The notes below the pieces were generated by a model. The model was not told the origin of the DNA. It worked only from the letters and a program-made list of their open reading frames with translations, and did no database searches. Below are positions 27,688 through 36,273 of a DNA stretch of 64,000 nt, piece by piece. Source of the stretch: Schlegelella_A sp036272325 (GTDB taxonomy: Bacteria; Pseudomonadota; Gammaproteobacteria; Burkholderiales; Burkholderiaceae_C); the NCBI GenBank assembly GCA_036272325.1, contig DATAYY010000018.1:4413-68412 (forward strand). The letters are read 5' to 3'. Both the position numbers and the translations under genes were made by a program. Within the stretch, counting starts at the first letter, position 1, and each line of letters begins with the position of its first letter.

Positions 27688-28692
27688 ATGACATCCGCCC
27701 CTGATCGCACCGTCCTCATCCTCGGCGCCAACGGCCGCCTCGGCCTCGCCACCGCGCAAGCCTTCACCGCCGCCGGCTGGCGCGTCCTCGCCCAGGTCCG
27801 CCGCGACGCGGCGCCTGGCATGCCGGCTGTTGCCGAGCTCGTCCGTGCCTCACTCGCGTCGCTGGCAGCGGGCGATGCCCTCGCCGTCCTGCCGCGCGCG
27901 AGCGTCGTCGTCCACGCGGTCAATCCGCTCTACACGCAATGGAACGAGGCGATGCCGGCTGCTCTCGCCGGCATGACGATCGCCGAGCGTCTCGGCGCGC
28001 GCTTCATGCTGCCGGGCAATGTCTACAACTTCGGCGCCGCGATGCCGGCACTGCTCGACGAGACGACGCCGCAGCGGCCAACGACCGAGAAGGGCGAGAT
28101 TCGCGCCGCGATGGAACGCGAGCTCGAATCGCGCGCCAGCGCCGGTCGGCTGCGCGCGACGGTGATCACTGCGGGCGATTTCTTCGGCGCCGGCAGCGGC
28201 AGCTGGCTCGACCAGGTCGTCGTCCGCGCGATCGCGCGCGGCAAGCTCGTCTATCCGGGCGACCCGGCGCTCGTCCATGCCTGGGCCTACTTGCCCGATC
28301 TGGCGCGCGCGTTCGTCGCGATGGCCGGCGTCGCTGATCTGGCGCCGTTCGAGCGCTTCGCCTTCGCCGGCCATTCGATGACCGGCACCACGTTTGTCGC
28401 CGCGCTCGAGCGCGCAGCGGGCTCGCTCGGCTTGGCGCCGGCGCGTGGCTGGCGCCACGCGCGCATGCCGTGGCCGCTCGTGCGCATCGCAGGGCTCGCG
28501 ATGCCGCTCTGGCGCGAGCTGGCGAAGATGTCGTATCTCTGGCGCGTCGCGCACGCGCTCGACGGCAGCAGGCTCGCAGCACGCTGCCCTGCGCTGGCCA
28601 CCACGCCGCTCGATCTGGCGCTGCGCGAGAGCCTGCTCGCGCTCGGGCTCGCTCGCATCGGCGCACCGGGGCCGGCGCTCGCGACGCGCTGA
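27688..28692 (+). CDS. NAD-dependent epimerase/dehydratase-like (extended SDR)
   Basis: A 334-residue extended SDR. The N-terminal cofactor motif is LILGANGRLGLATAQAF (GxxGxxG, about 13-19), followed by the strand VVVHAVNPLY where such enzymes line the nicotinamide site. The usual YxxxK pair is not obvious. Near its expected place is LPGNVYNFG, as in a subset of sugar or quinone oxidoreductase-like members that lack the catalytic tyrosine motif. The C-terminal third holds a hydrophobic MPWPLVRIAGLAMPLW segment. The start ATG has no clear ribosome-binding site. It diverges from the LysR gene, its probable regulator. The reaction is unknown. Confidence 0.75.
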   Translation: MTSAPDRTVLILGANGRLGLATAQAFTAAGWRVLAQVRRDAAPGMPAVAELVRASLASLAAGDALAVLPRASVVVHAVNPLYTQWNEAMPAALAGMTIAERLGARFMLPGNVYNFGAAMPALLDETTPQRPTTEKGEIRAAMERELESRASAGRLRATVITAGDFFGAGSGSWLDQVVVRAIARGKLVYPGDPALVHAWAYLPDLARAFVAMAGVADLAPFERFAFAGHSMTGTTFVAALERAAGSLGLAPARGWRHARMPWPLVRIAGLAMPLWRELAKMSYLWRVAHALDGSRLAARCPALATTPLDLALRESLLALGLARIGAPGPALATR

Positions 28693-28821
28693 ACCACCGC
28701 GTTCCGGGGGGCGCGATGGGCACGACGCGTGCTCCGGATGCGAGGTTCGCGTTTGGGTCATCATCGACGGTGCCGAAACCGTTCCGGCGCCGATCCGAGG
28801 GTCGGCCGACAAGACATCGAG

Positions 28822-31596
28822 ATGACCCCAGCCGAGATCGACCGAGTGTTCGGGCGTGGTCGCCTGAGGATGACGACTGCCGAGCACGTCGAGGTCTTCC
28901 GCGAGGAAGCGCGAAGCGACGAGGAGCGGCGCTACACCAAGCGCTTCCTCGCGACGGCGAGCGGCGACTTCCGTCCGTGGACCGAGCGTGAATGGCGGCT
29001 CCTCGACCGTCTCGGTGCGCGCGGCGACGCCGCGGTCGCCAAGGTCGTCCGCTTTTTTCCCGCTGACGACAGCGGCATGGCGCGGCTGCAGACGCGCGAC
29101 GCCGGCGCGACCGTCGACCAGTGGGCAGCGCTCGTACCGCTGCGGCGCACGGCGCCGGTCCTGCCCTATGTCTTCGGCGACTGCGCCAACTGGTGGGCGC
29201 TGGCGCGCCAATGCCTGATCGCGCTCGATCCCTTGCACGCGCTCGGCTTTGTCCATCTCGACTTCAAGGGCGACAACGTCTGCATCCCGTACAAGCCGGC
29301 GCAGGCGACAGCGCCGGCTGCCGGCCAGCCGCTCGCGCCCGACTTCGACGCGCTCGCGCTGATCGACGTCGCCTTCTCGCTTCTTCCGGGAATCGATCTG
29401 CCGGGCCCGCTGCCGCTGGCGCGCGAGCCGGGCTACGAATACCAGTCGCCGCGGCTGGTCGACGCGCTCACCGAAGGGCGGCGCGGCAATCTTGCACCGA
29501 CGCTCGAACTCGACTGGCGCTGCGACCTGTTCAGCCTGGCCGCGATCCTCTGGCGCTACCTGCCCGAGCTCGACGGCGCTGGCGGGACCGGCTGGACCAG
29601 CCAGCGTCATGCCTCGGCGACCAGCTTCGTTCGCCAGCTGCTCAAGGTCCATGGCGAGCCGCTGCCGGCCGCGCGGCCGCACCGTGCGCTGATCGGCCAG
29701 GCAGCGCTCCACCTCGCCGAGCCGCAGCTCGCCGCAGCGCTGCAGCTCGGCAGTTCCTTCGATCCGGAGCGCGCCTGGCCGCACGGTGCCGAAGCGATGC
29801 CGCTGACGCGCGTCGTCCCCACGGGCGCGGCACGCGCGACCGCCACGGTGCGAGCGGAGCGGACACGGCGACGCGAGCCGACGGTGGCAGAGCCGCTCGA
29901 CTCCGCGACCGAGCCGTTCGTCGACTTGCCGCTCGACGTTCATTTCGACGCGCCGCCGGACGAGCGCCGCGACGCTGGCCTGGATGTCTCGCTCGATGCG
30001 TTGGTCGCCGAGGCGATGGCCACTCCGATCATCGCCGCGGGTCGGGAACCGACGGCACCTCGGGCGCCTTCCGCGCCTTCCGCGCTGACCGCCGCGATCT
30101 GCGGCAATCTGCCGACAGCCGAGGCAGCGCCGCCGGCGCCGCCGCGTGAAGTGCCAGCACCGCCGATCACGGCGAAGGCGACGACTGCAGAAGCGCAGGT
30201 CGAAAGCCCGACGCCCGTGCCCACGCCAGTGCGCACGACGGCGCCGATGCCTGGCACCGCGCCAGTGCCGTTACCGCCGCCGTCGTCCGCGCCGCCAATC
30301 GCGGCGGCCCGCACCACGAATGCGGCGACCAGAGTCGACGCTTCGGCGACGACGACGGCAGCGGCCGCACCGAAGCCACCCTTGCGCGTCGTACCGACCT
30401 CTCCTGCCGGCGAAGCGCCACTTCGCCGGCAGGAGCCCGACGCGAAGGTCCCGCCGCGACCGCCGTCGACGCCGGTGCCGATCCTCGCCGCCGCCGGCGT
30501 CGGCGCGTTGCTCGTCGCGCTGGCCGCGTGGTGGGCGCTCGACGGCCGGGCGATGTTCGATCGCATCGCGCAGCGAAGCGCAGCGCCGGCGGCGTCGGCG
30601 TCGCTCGGTTCGCCGGACAGGCCGGCGACAGCGGTGCCGCCATCGGCCGGCAACAACGCGTCGGTCGAACCGTCGACAGCCACCGCCGTGACCGAACCCG
30701 CCGCCGAGCCGGAGACGGCGCCGACGTTCGCGAGTGCGCCGCTGGTGGCCGCATCGAACCCTGGGCCGACCCAGGCGACCGCCGTCGCGCCTGCCGAGGC
30801 GAGCGCGTCACGCGCCGATGCGGCACCGACGCCGGCCGCCCGCCCCGACGAATTCGAAGCGACCGCCGCCGACTGGATGAACACCCTCGTGCCGCGGATT
30901 GCGAAGTCGGCCGAGCGCAAACTCGCACCTGCGCTCGGGGCCGCCGCCAAGTCGCCGGAACTGCGCCGGCGCAGCGAGGTCCGCGCCGCGGTCGAGAAGG
31001 CGCGCGCATCGACCGCTGCTGCGCCCGACGTGTCGGTGCATGCGGACGAGGCGAGCACGCTCAACGAAGCAGCCCGCGTCGCATACGCGCGCGACAACAG
31101 CGTCGTCGATGCGGTCCGCCTGCAGACGCAGGCGTTCGGCGCCAATCCGCTCGACGCCGAGGTCGTCGGCAACCTGGCCCTGCTGCGACTGAAGGAGGCG
31201 CCGCCTCAGCCGGAGGCAGCGCGCCAGCTCGCACTGCACGCGCTGACGCTGAAGGACGAGCGCTTCCCGACCGGACGCATCGACGACTGGACGACGCTCG
31301 CGATCGCGAACGGATTGACTGGCCGCGACAAGGACGCCCGCAACGCCTGGTTCGTCTCGATGGCACTCGCCAGCGACCCGCAGCGCCAGTGCAACGCCGC
31401 GATCGGCGCTCAGGCGACCTACGGCGACCGGCTGCGTCCCTCGGTGCAGCCGATGCTGCAGCGCGCGCGCTCGTCGGCCGCGTACGGTCGCTGTGAGGTG
31501 CCGCAGGCGGGTCCGTCGACGAAGCCGGCGAGCAAACCCGCCGGCAAGAACGCCAAGAGCAAGATCTCGCAGAAGCCTCGGCGTCCGATCGCATAG
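28822..31596 (+). CDS. Hanks-type Ser/Thr protein kinase with transmembrane helix and TPR-like C-terminal domain
   Basis: A 924-residue protein with an N-terminal kinase domain. The glycine loop and ATP lysine are in LGARGDAAVAKVVRF (K74). The catalytic loop HLDFKGDN (145-152) keeps D147, K149 and N152, and the metal aspartate D182 is in LIDVAFS, where DFG has become DVA. GYEYQSPR resembles the activation-segment end. Residues about 370-550 are a proline/alanine/threonine linker, one helix lies at about 554-575, and the far part (about 750-885) has TPR-like helices. The topology is cytosolic kinase and periplasmic solenoid. I chose ATG 28822; ATG 28870 is possible. The gene stands alone between unrelated neighbours. 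Confidence 0.75.
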   Translation: MTPAEIDRVFGRGRLRMTTAEHVEVFREEARSDEERRYTKRFLATASGDFRPWTEREWRLLDRLGARGDAAVAKVVRFFPADDSGMARLQTRDAGATVDQWAALVPLRRTAPVLPYVFGDCANWWALARQCLIALDPLHALGFVHLDFKGDNVCIPYKPAQATAPAAGQPLAPDFDALALIDVAFSLLPGIDLPGPLPLAREPGYEYQSPRLVDALTEGRRGNLAPTLELDWRCDLFSLAAILWRYLPELDGAGGTGWTSQRHASATSFVRQLLKVHGEPLPAARPHRALIGQAALHLAEPQLAAALQLGSSFDPERAWPHGAEAMPLTRVVPTGAARATATVRAERTRRREPTVAEPLDSATEPFVDLPLDVHFDAPPDERRDAGLDVSLDALVAEAMATPIIAAGREPTAPRAPSAPSALTAAICGNLPTAEAAPPAPPREVPAPPITAKATTAEAQVESPTPVPTPVRTTAPMPGTAPVPLPPPSSAPPIAAARTTNAATRVDASATTTAAAAPKPPLRVVPTSPAGEAPLRRQEPDAKVPPRPPSTPVPILAAAGVGALLVALAAWWALDGRAMFDRIAQRSAAPAASASLGSPDRPATAVPPSAGNNASVEPSTATAVTEPAAEPETAPTFASAPLVAASNPGPTQATAVAPAEASASRADAAPTPAARPDEFEATAADWMNTLVPRIAKSAERKLAPALGAAAKSPELRRRSEVRAAVEKARASTAAAPDVSVHADEASTLNEAARVAYARDNSVVDAVRLQTQAFGANPLDAEVVGNLALLRLKEAPPQPEAARQLALHALTLKDERFPTGRIDDWTTLAIANGLTGRDKDARNAWFVSMALASDPQRQCNAAIGAQATYGDRLRPSVQPMLQRARSSAAYGRCEVPQAGPSTKPASKPAGKNAKSKISQKPRRPIA
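30401..30435. repeat. Perfect 15-bp inverted repeat with 5-base loop inside the kinase gene
   Basis: CTCCTGCCGGCGAAG (30401-30415) is followed by CGCCA and then its exact reverse complement (30421-30435). It encodes residues 527-538 of the kinase linker, just before the membrane helix. A 15-pair GC-rich stem is far beyond what linker codons require and would form a very stable RNA hairpin. It may be a palindromic element that settled in a tolerant linker, or a structure that slows translation. Confidence 0.85.
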
Positions 31597-31682
31597 CGGG
31601 CCCGCTTCGGCGAACGTGGCCATCGCAAGGTGGGCCCTCAGCATGCTCTGCCGGCCCGCCGCAGCCACCGAGGTCCGGGCCC

Positions 31683-31710
31683 CTGTCAGCGGCGAGGCTT
31701 CCACTACAGT
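31683..31710 (+). promoter_or_regulatory. Candidate sigma-70 promoter for the orphan binding protein
   Basis: CTGTCA (31683-31688), a 16-base spacer and TACAGT (31705-31710) each match four of six consensus positions. They would start transcription about 57 bases before the ATG at 31775. The gap between the kinase stop and this gene (178 bases) shows nothing else beyond the ribosome-binding site. Confidence 0.4.
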
Positions 31711-31774
31711 TCCGCACTGACCACGGCCGCCCGGACGTGGCGATTCCGCGAGCGCACCCTCAGGAGAGACCCGC

Positions 31775-33274
31775 ATGCGTACCGAGATGCGACTGATCGC
31801 CGCCCTGGCGCTTGCCGCCGTCGCCTGGACGGCCGCCGGCCCTGCTGCCGCGCAGGCGAGGAAGGACAGCGTCGTCCTCGGCATGGTGCTCGAGCCCGCT
31901 CCCGGGCTCGATCCGACGACGGCGGCCGCAGCCGCGATCGGCGAGGTCGTCCACATGAGCGTCCTCGAGGGGCTAACGAAGATCAACATGGACGGCAAGG
32001 TCACGCCGCTGCTCGCCGAGAGCTGGTCGACCGACCCCGACGGCCGCGTCTACACGTTCAAGCTGAGGAAGAACGTCAAGTTCCACGACGGCGAGGCGTT
32101 CGACTCGAGCGACGTCAAGTTCAGCTTCGAGCGCGCCAAGGCGCCAGGCTCGACCAACAAGGCGAAGAAGGCGGTGTTCGACAACATCAGCCGCATCGAC
32201 ACCCCCGACCCCTCCACGGTGATCGTCGTCCTCAACAATGCCGACGGCAACTTCCTGTTCCGGATGGGCGAGAACACCGCTGTCATCCTCGATCCGAAGA
32301 GCGCGCCGGCGACCGCGACCAAGCCGATCGGAACCGGGCCCTTCAAGTTCGACTCCTGGGCCAAGGGCTCGTCGATCACGCTGGTCAAGAACGAGCAGTT
32401 CCGCGACGCCGGCGCGATCAGGATGAAGAAGGTGACGTTTCGCTTCATCAACGACCCGGCGGCGCAGGTCGCGGCGCTCCTCGCCGGCGACATCGACGGC
32501 ATGCCGCGCTTCGGCGCACTCGAGTCGCTGAAGCAGTTCCAGAACGATCCGCGCTTCTCGGTCACCGTCGGCGGCACCGAGGGCAAGACGATCATGACGA
32601 TCAACAACAAGAGAAAGCCCTTCGACGACGTCCGCGTCCGCCGCGCGCTCGCCGCGGCGATCGACCGCAAGGCGGTCATCGACGGCGCGCAGGAAGGCTA
32701 CGGCACGCCGATCGGCAGCCACATGGTGCCGAGCGACGCCGGCTACGTCGACCTCACCGGCGTCAATCCGTACGACCCGGAAAAGGCCAAGGCGCTGCTC
32801 AAGGAAGCCGGCGTGCAGCTGCCGCTCAACGTCACGCTGACGCTGCCGCCGCCGGCGTATGCAAGAAAGGGCGGCGAGATCATCGCCGCGGAGCTGGCCA
32901 AGGTCGGCGTCGTCGCCAAGATCGAGAACGTCGAATGGGCGCAGTGGCTGTCGGGCGCGTTCAAGGGCAATTTCGACCTGACGGTGATCTCCCACGTCGA
33001 GCCGCTCGACTTCGACCGCTACGCCGATCCGAGCTACTACTACGGCTACGACTCGAAGGCCTACAAGGACCTGTTCGCGGCCTACAACTCGACCGCCGAC
33101 ACCAAGGGCCGGATGAAGGTGCTCGGCGACATCCAGCGCCAGCTCGCGACCGACTGCGTCAACGTCTACCTGTTCCAGCTGCCGCAGTTCGCGGTCGCGA
33201 ACAAGCATCTCAAGGGGCTCTGGAGCAGCTCGCCGATCTTCGCCAACGACCTCGGCGCGCTGAGCTGGCAGTAA
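31775..33274 (+). CDS. Peptide-type ABC transporter substrate-binding protein, orphan
   Basis: A 499-residue SBP_bac_5 periplasmic receptor with an ordinary Sec signal peptide (MRLIAALALAAVAWTAAGPAAAQA, cleavage near residue 28). This is unlike the Tat signals of the tandem pair at 6493-10148. Family motifs include LAESWSTDPDGRVYTFKLR, VKFHDGEAFDSSDVKFSFE and KPIGTGPFKFDSWAKG. ATG 31775 has AGGAG 8 bases upstream. No permease or ATPase adjoins; the amidase starts 46 bases after its stop. The ATPase-less permeases at 20895-22702 could be its partners. Together with the amidase it may take up and deamidate a small amide or peptide. Confidence 0.92.
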   Translation: MRTEMRLIAALALAAVAWTAAGPAAAQARKDSVVLGMVLEPAPGLDPTTAAAAAIGEVVHMSVLEGLTKINMDGKVTPLLAESWSTDPDGRVYTFKLRKNVKFHDGEAFDSSDVKFSFERAKAPGSTNKAKKAVFDNISRIDTPDPSTVIVVLNNADGNFLFRMGENTAVILDPKSAPATATKPIGTGPFKFDSWAKGSSITLVKNEQFRDAGAIRMKKVTFRFINDPAAQVAALLAGDIDGMPRFGALESLKQFQNDPRFSVTVGGTEGKTIMTINNKRKPFDDVRVRRALAAAIDRKAVIDGAQEGYGTPIGSHMVPSDAGYVDLTGVNPYDPEKAKALLKEAGVQLPLNVTLTLPPPAYARKGGEIIAAELAKVGVVAKIENVEWAQWLSGAFKGNFDLTVISHVEPLDFDRYADPSYYYGYDSKAYKDLFAAYNSTADTKGRMKVLGDIQRQLATDCVNVYLFQLPQFAVANKHLKGLWSSSPIFANDLGALSWQ

Positions 33275-33320
33275 CGGCGACGTCCGTTTGCCGTTCGCGA
33301 GCCGCAACGTTCCAGCCCCG

Positions 33321-34727
33321 ATGACGGCCCTGCACGACCTCAGCGCCGTCGAGCTGCTGGCGCGCTATCGCGACCGCTCGCTGTCTCCGGTCGAGGCAAC
33401 CCGCGCCGTGCTCGATCGCATCGCCGCCTGGGAGCCGCAGCTGCACGCGACCTACGCCCTCGACGGCGACGCCGCACTCGCCGCGGCACGCGTCTCGGAA
33501 GCGCGGTGGCTGCGCCACCTCGGCGCCGGCGAGAACATCGGCGCGCTCGAAGGCGTGCCGGCGATGATCAAGGAGAACATCGCCACCGCCGGCACACCGG
33601 TGCCGCTCGGCACCGGCGCCACCGAGCTCGTTCCGGCGCCGCGCGACGCGCCGCCAGCGGCGCGATTGCGCGAAGCCGGCGCCGTCATCCTCGGCAAGAC
33701 GACGATGCCCGACTACGGCATGCTGTCGTCGGGTCTGTCGAGCTTCCACGGCCTGACGCGAAACCCGTGGGACGTGAGCAGCAACCCCGGCGGCAGCAGC
33801 GCTGGCGCCGCGGCCGGCGTCGCCGCCGGCTACGGGCCGCTGCACCTGGGCACCGACATCGGCGGTTCGGTGCGCCTGCCCGCCGGCTGGTGCGGCATCT
33901 TCGCGTTGAAGCCGAGCCTCGGCCGGATCCCGATCGACCCGCCGTATGCCGGCCGCGTCGCCGGGCCGATGACACGCACGGTCGCCGACGCGGCACTCCT
34001 GATGGGAGTCCTCGCCCAGCCCGACGACCGCGACACGATGAGCCTGCCGCCGCAGACGATCGAATGGCAGCGGCTCGAGCGCGACGTTGCCGGCCTGCGC
34101 ATCGGCGTGATGATGGACGCCGGCGTCGGCCTGCCGGTCGATGCCGAGGTCGCCGAGGCGGTCGACGCCGCGGCCAAGCGCTTCGAGGCGGCGGGCGCTC
34201 GCATCGAGCGCGTCGCGCCGATCCTGACGCGAACGATGTTCGATGGCATGGACGACTTCTGGCGCATGCGTGCCTGGCTCGACATCTCGGCGCTGCGCGA
34301 GGAGCGGCGCGCACGTATCCTGCCGTTCATCGTCGAGTGGGCACGGCGCGGCGCGACGCTCTCGGGCGAGCGCGTCTTTCGCGGCTACAGCCAGATGGCG
34401 GCGATGCGCGACGCCGCCGTCGCCGCCTGCCGGCCGTACGATGTCGTCCTCTCGCCGACCTCGCCGATCGCGAGCTACGCCGCCGAACTGCCGAGCCCGA
34501 CCAACGATCCCGAGCGGCCGTTCGAGCACATCGCCTTCACGCTGCCGTACAACATGAGCGAACAACCGGCGGCGAGCATCGATTGCGGTCGCACGCGCGC
34601 GGGCCTGCCGATCGGGCTGCAGATCGTCGGCCATCGCCACGACGACCTCACGGTGCTGCAGGTCGCACGCGCGTGGGAGATGCTGCGCCCGCCGGCGCCT
34701 GCGTGGCCCGAGCCGCCGAAGAGCTGA
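33321..34727 (+). CDS. Amidase (amidase-signature family), second copy
   Basis: A 468-residue amidase with the full triad: K84 in PAMIKENI, S159 in NPGGSSAG and nucleophile S183 in GTDIGGSVRLP. GLTRNPWDVSSN and GLPIGLQIVGH complete the family pattern. It resembles the amidase at 25269 (both begin LxxLTxxELLxxYR-like, with S, S and K at matching positions) but is clearly divergent. ATG 33321 matches the family N-terminus; a TTG 33 bases earlier is unlikely. It follows the binding protein by 46 bases and is followed after 20 bases by a TPR protein, so the three may form one operon. Confidence 0.9.
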   Translation: MTALHDLSAVELLARYRDRSLSPVEATRAVLDRIAAWEPQLHATYALDGDAALAAARVSEARWLRHLGAGENIGALEGVPAMIKENIATAGTPVPLGTGATELVPAPRDAPPAARLREAGAVILGKTTMPDYGMLSSGLSSFHGLTRNPWDVSSNPGGSSAGAAAGVAAGYGPLHLGTDIGGSVRLPAGWCGIFALKPSLGRIPIDPPYAGRVAGPMTRTVADAALLMGVLAQPDDRDTMSLPPQTIEWQRLERDVAGLRIGVMMDAGVGLPVDAEVAEAVDAAAKRFEAAGARIERVAPILTRTMFDGMDDFWRMRAWLDISALREERRARILPFIVEWARRGATLSGERVFRGYSQMAAMRDAAVAACRPYDVVLSPTSPIASYAAELPSPTNDPERPFEHIAFTLPYNMSEQPAASIDCGRTRAGLPIGLQIVGHRHDDLTVLQVARAWEMLRPPAPAWPEPPKS

Positions 34728-34747
34728 CGCTCGCGGCGTTCGCCATC

Positions 34748-36091
34748 ATGCGGCGCGATCCGCGCGGGCTCCCGGTCTCGACCGCTTCGGCGGCGGCGCT
34801 CGCGGCGAGCGAACGCGCGCTCTGGCGAATGATGTCGTTCTACGGCACTCCGATCGACGACTGCGACGTCGCGATCGCCGCCGATCCCGTCTGGCCGTTG
34901 CCGCGGCTGATGAAGGCGGGCTTCCTGCTCAGCCTCACCGAGCCCTCGCTCGCCGCGGACGCGCGCGCGCTGCTCGCCGAAGTGCCGACCTCGGGCGCCG
35001 CCAGCGGCAACGCGCGCGAGCGCGCGCACCGCGGCGCGCTCGACCACCTCGCCGCCGGCGACTGGGCCGGCGCCGGCGCCGTCTGGAGCGAGATCCTGCG
35101 CGAGCATCGGCATGACGCGCTGGCGCTGCAGTGGGCCCACCTGTTCGATTTCTATCGCGGCGACGCGGCGCAGCTCGCCGGCCGCGTCGCTCCGCTCATT
35201 GGCGACTGGCCCAACGACGATCCGCTTCACCCCTGCGTCCTCGCGCTGCACGCGTTCGGGCTCGAAGAGGCGGGCCACTACGCAGAAGCGGAGACCACAG
35301 GGCGGCGCGCTCTCGACGCCGATGCGCGGGTGCCGTGGGCGATCCACGCCGTCGCCCATGTCATGGAAATGCAGGGCCGTCACGACGAAGGCAGCGCCTG
35401 GATGGCGGCGCGGCGCGCGCACTGGGGCGCCCGCGAGCCCGCCGCAGACGGCAGCGGCCCGAATGGCTTCGCCGGCCATCTCGGCTGGCATGAAGCGTTG
35501 TTCGCGCTCGAAACGCTCGCGCTGCCGCGCGCGCTCGCGCTGTTCGACGACTATCTCGACGCGAACCGGATCGAGGTCACGCTCCAGCGCGTCGACGCCG
35601 CCTCGCTGCTCTGGCGGATCGAGCTCGTCGGCGGTGAGGTCGGTCCGCGTTGGCAGTCGCTCCTCGCCGGCTGGCCACTCGGCGCCGCCGCCGCCGGGCA
35701 CTCTCTCTTCAACGACGCGCACGCGACGATGGCGCTCGTCGGCGCGGGCGAGCTCGCCCGCGCGCGCGAATGGGTCGCGATGTCGCTCATCCGCACCGAA
35801 CACGACGATGGCTGGAACGGCACCGTCGCGCGCGCGATCGGCGCACCGCTGCTGCGCGGCCTGCTCGCGTTCGGCGAGCGCGAGTTCGATCGCGCGACCG
35901 AGCTCCTCGCCTCGATCCACGCGGCCCTCGGCCCGTTGGGCGGCAGCCGTGCGCAGCGCGACGTCATCGACCAGACATTGCTCGCCGCCGCCGCGCGGGG
36001 CCATGACAAGAGCGTCGGCCGGGCCCTCCTCGACCAGCGCCGGCGCGCCAAGCCGACGACGCCGCTGACCGCGTATTGGAGCCGTGCCTGA
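34748..36091 (+). CDS. Tetratricopeptide-repeat protein, TTC38-like
   Basis: A 447-residue, probably cytoplasmic, all-helical protein. The pattern of paired helices (FGLEEAGHYAEAETTGRRAL, then DADARVPWAIHAVAHVMEM) and the conserved GRHDEGSAWM and GHLGWHEALFALE segments match TPR proteins of the TTC38 type, which are found from bacteria to animals. No enzyme function is established for them. The start is set at ATG 34748, 20 bases after the amidase stop; the frame is open further but overlaps the amidase. It may be translated with the amidase. The role here is unknown. Confidence 0.75.
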   Translation: MRRDPRGLPVSTASAAALAASERALWRMMSFYGTPIDDCDVAIAADPVWPLPRLMKAGFLLSLTEPSLAADARALLAEVPTSGAASGNARERAHRGALDHLAAGDWAGAGAVWSEILREHRHDALALQWAHLFDFYRGDAAQLAGRVAPLIGDWPNDDPLHPCVLALHAFGLEEAGHYAEAETTGRRALDADARVPWAIHAVAHVMEMQGRHDEGSAWMAARRAHWGAREPAADGSGPNGFAGHLGWHEALFALETLALPRALALFDDYLDANRIEVTLQRVDAASLLWRIELVGGEVGPRWQSLLAGWPLGAAAAGHSLFNDAHATMALVGAGELARAREWVAMSLIRTEHDDGWNGTVARAIGAPLLRGLLAFGEREFDRATELLASIHAALGPLGGSRAQRDVIDQTLLAAAARGHDKSVGRALLDQRRRAKPTTPLTAYWSRA

Positions 36092-36120
36092 CTATGTGAC
36101 GCGATGACCGTTCGCGCGGT

Positions 36121-36140
36121 CAATTGCTTTCAATTGCTTA
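36121..36140. repeat. Tandem CAATTGCTTW repeat in the promoter region of a secreted protein
   Basis: CAATTGCTTT and CAATTGCTTA follow each other directly, 10 bases per unit, which is about one helical turn. They lie in the only A+T-rich patch of the 182-base gap between the TPR gene and the secreted protein at 36274. Each carries the palindrome CAATTG. This is a plausible regulator site or upstream promoter element, but no known factor can be named. A small dyad (TGACCG...CGGTCA, 36105-36122) just before it could be a weak terminator. Confidence 0.5.
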
Positions 36141-36273
36141 CGTCGCCAGCCGCCCGCACGCGCGTCGCCCGCTGCAAACTGTTCGTCCCGTCGAGCGTCG
36201 GCATCCAGCACGACGCTTCCTCTCTGCAACCGACCGGGGGCTGCGTCCTCCGATTTCAGTCGAAGGGATTTCC

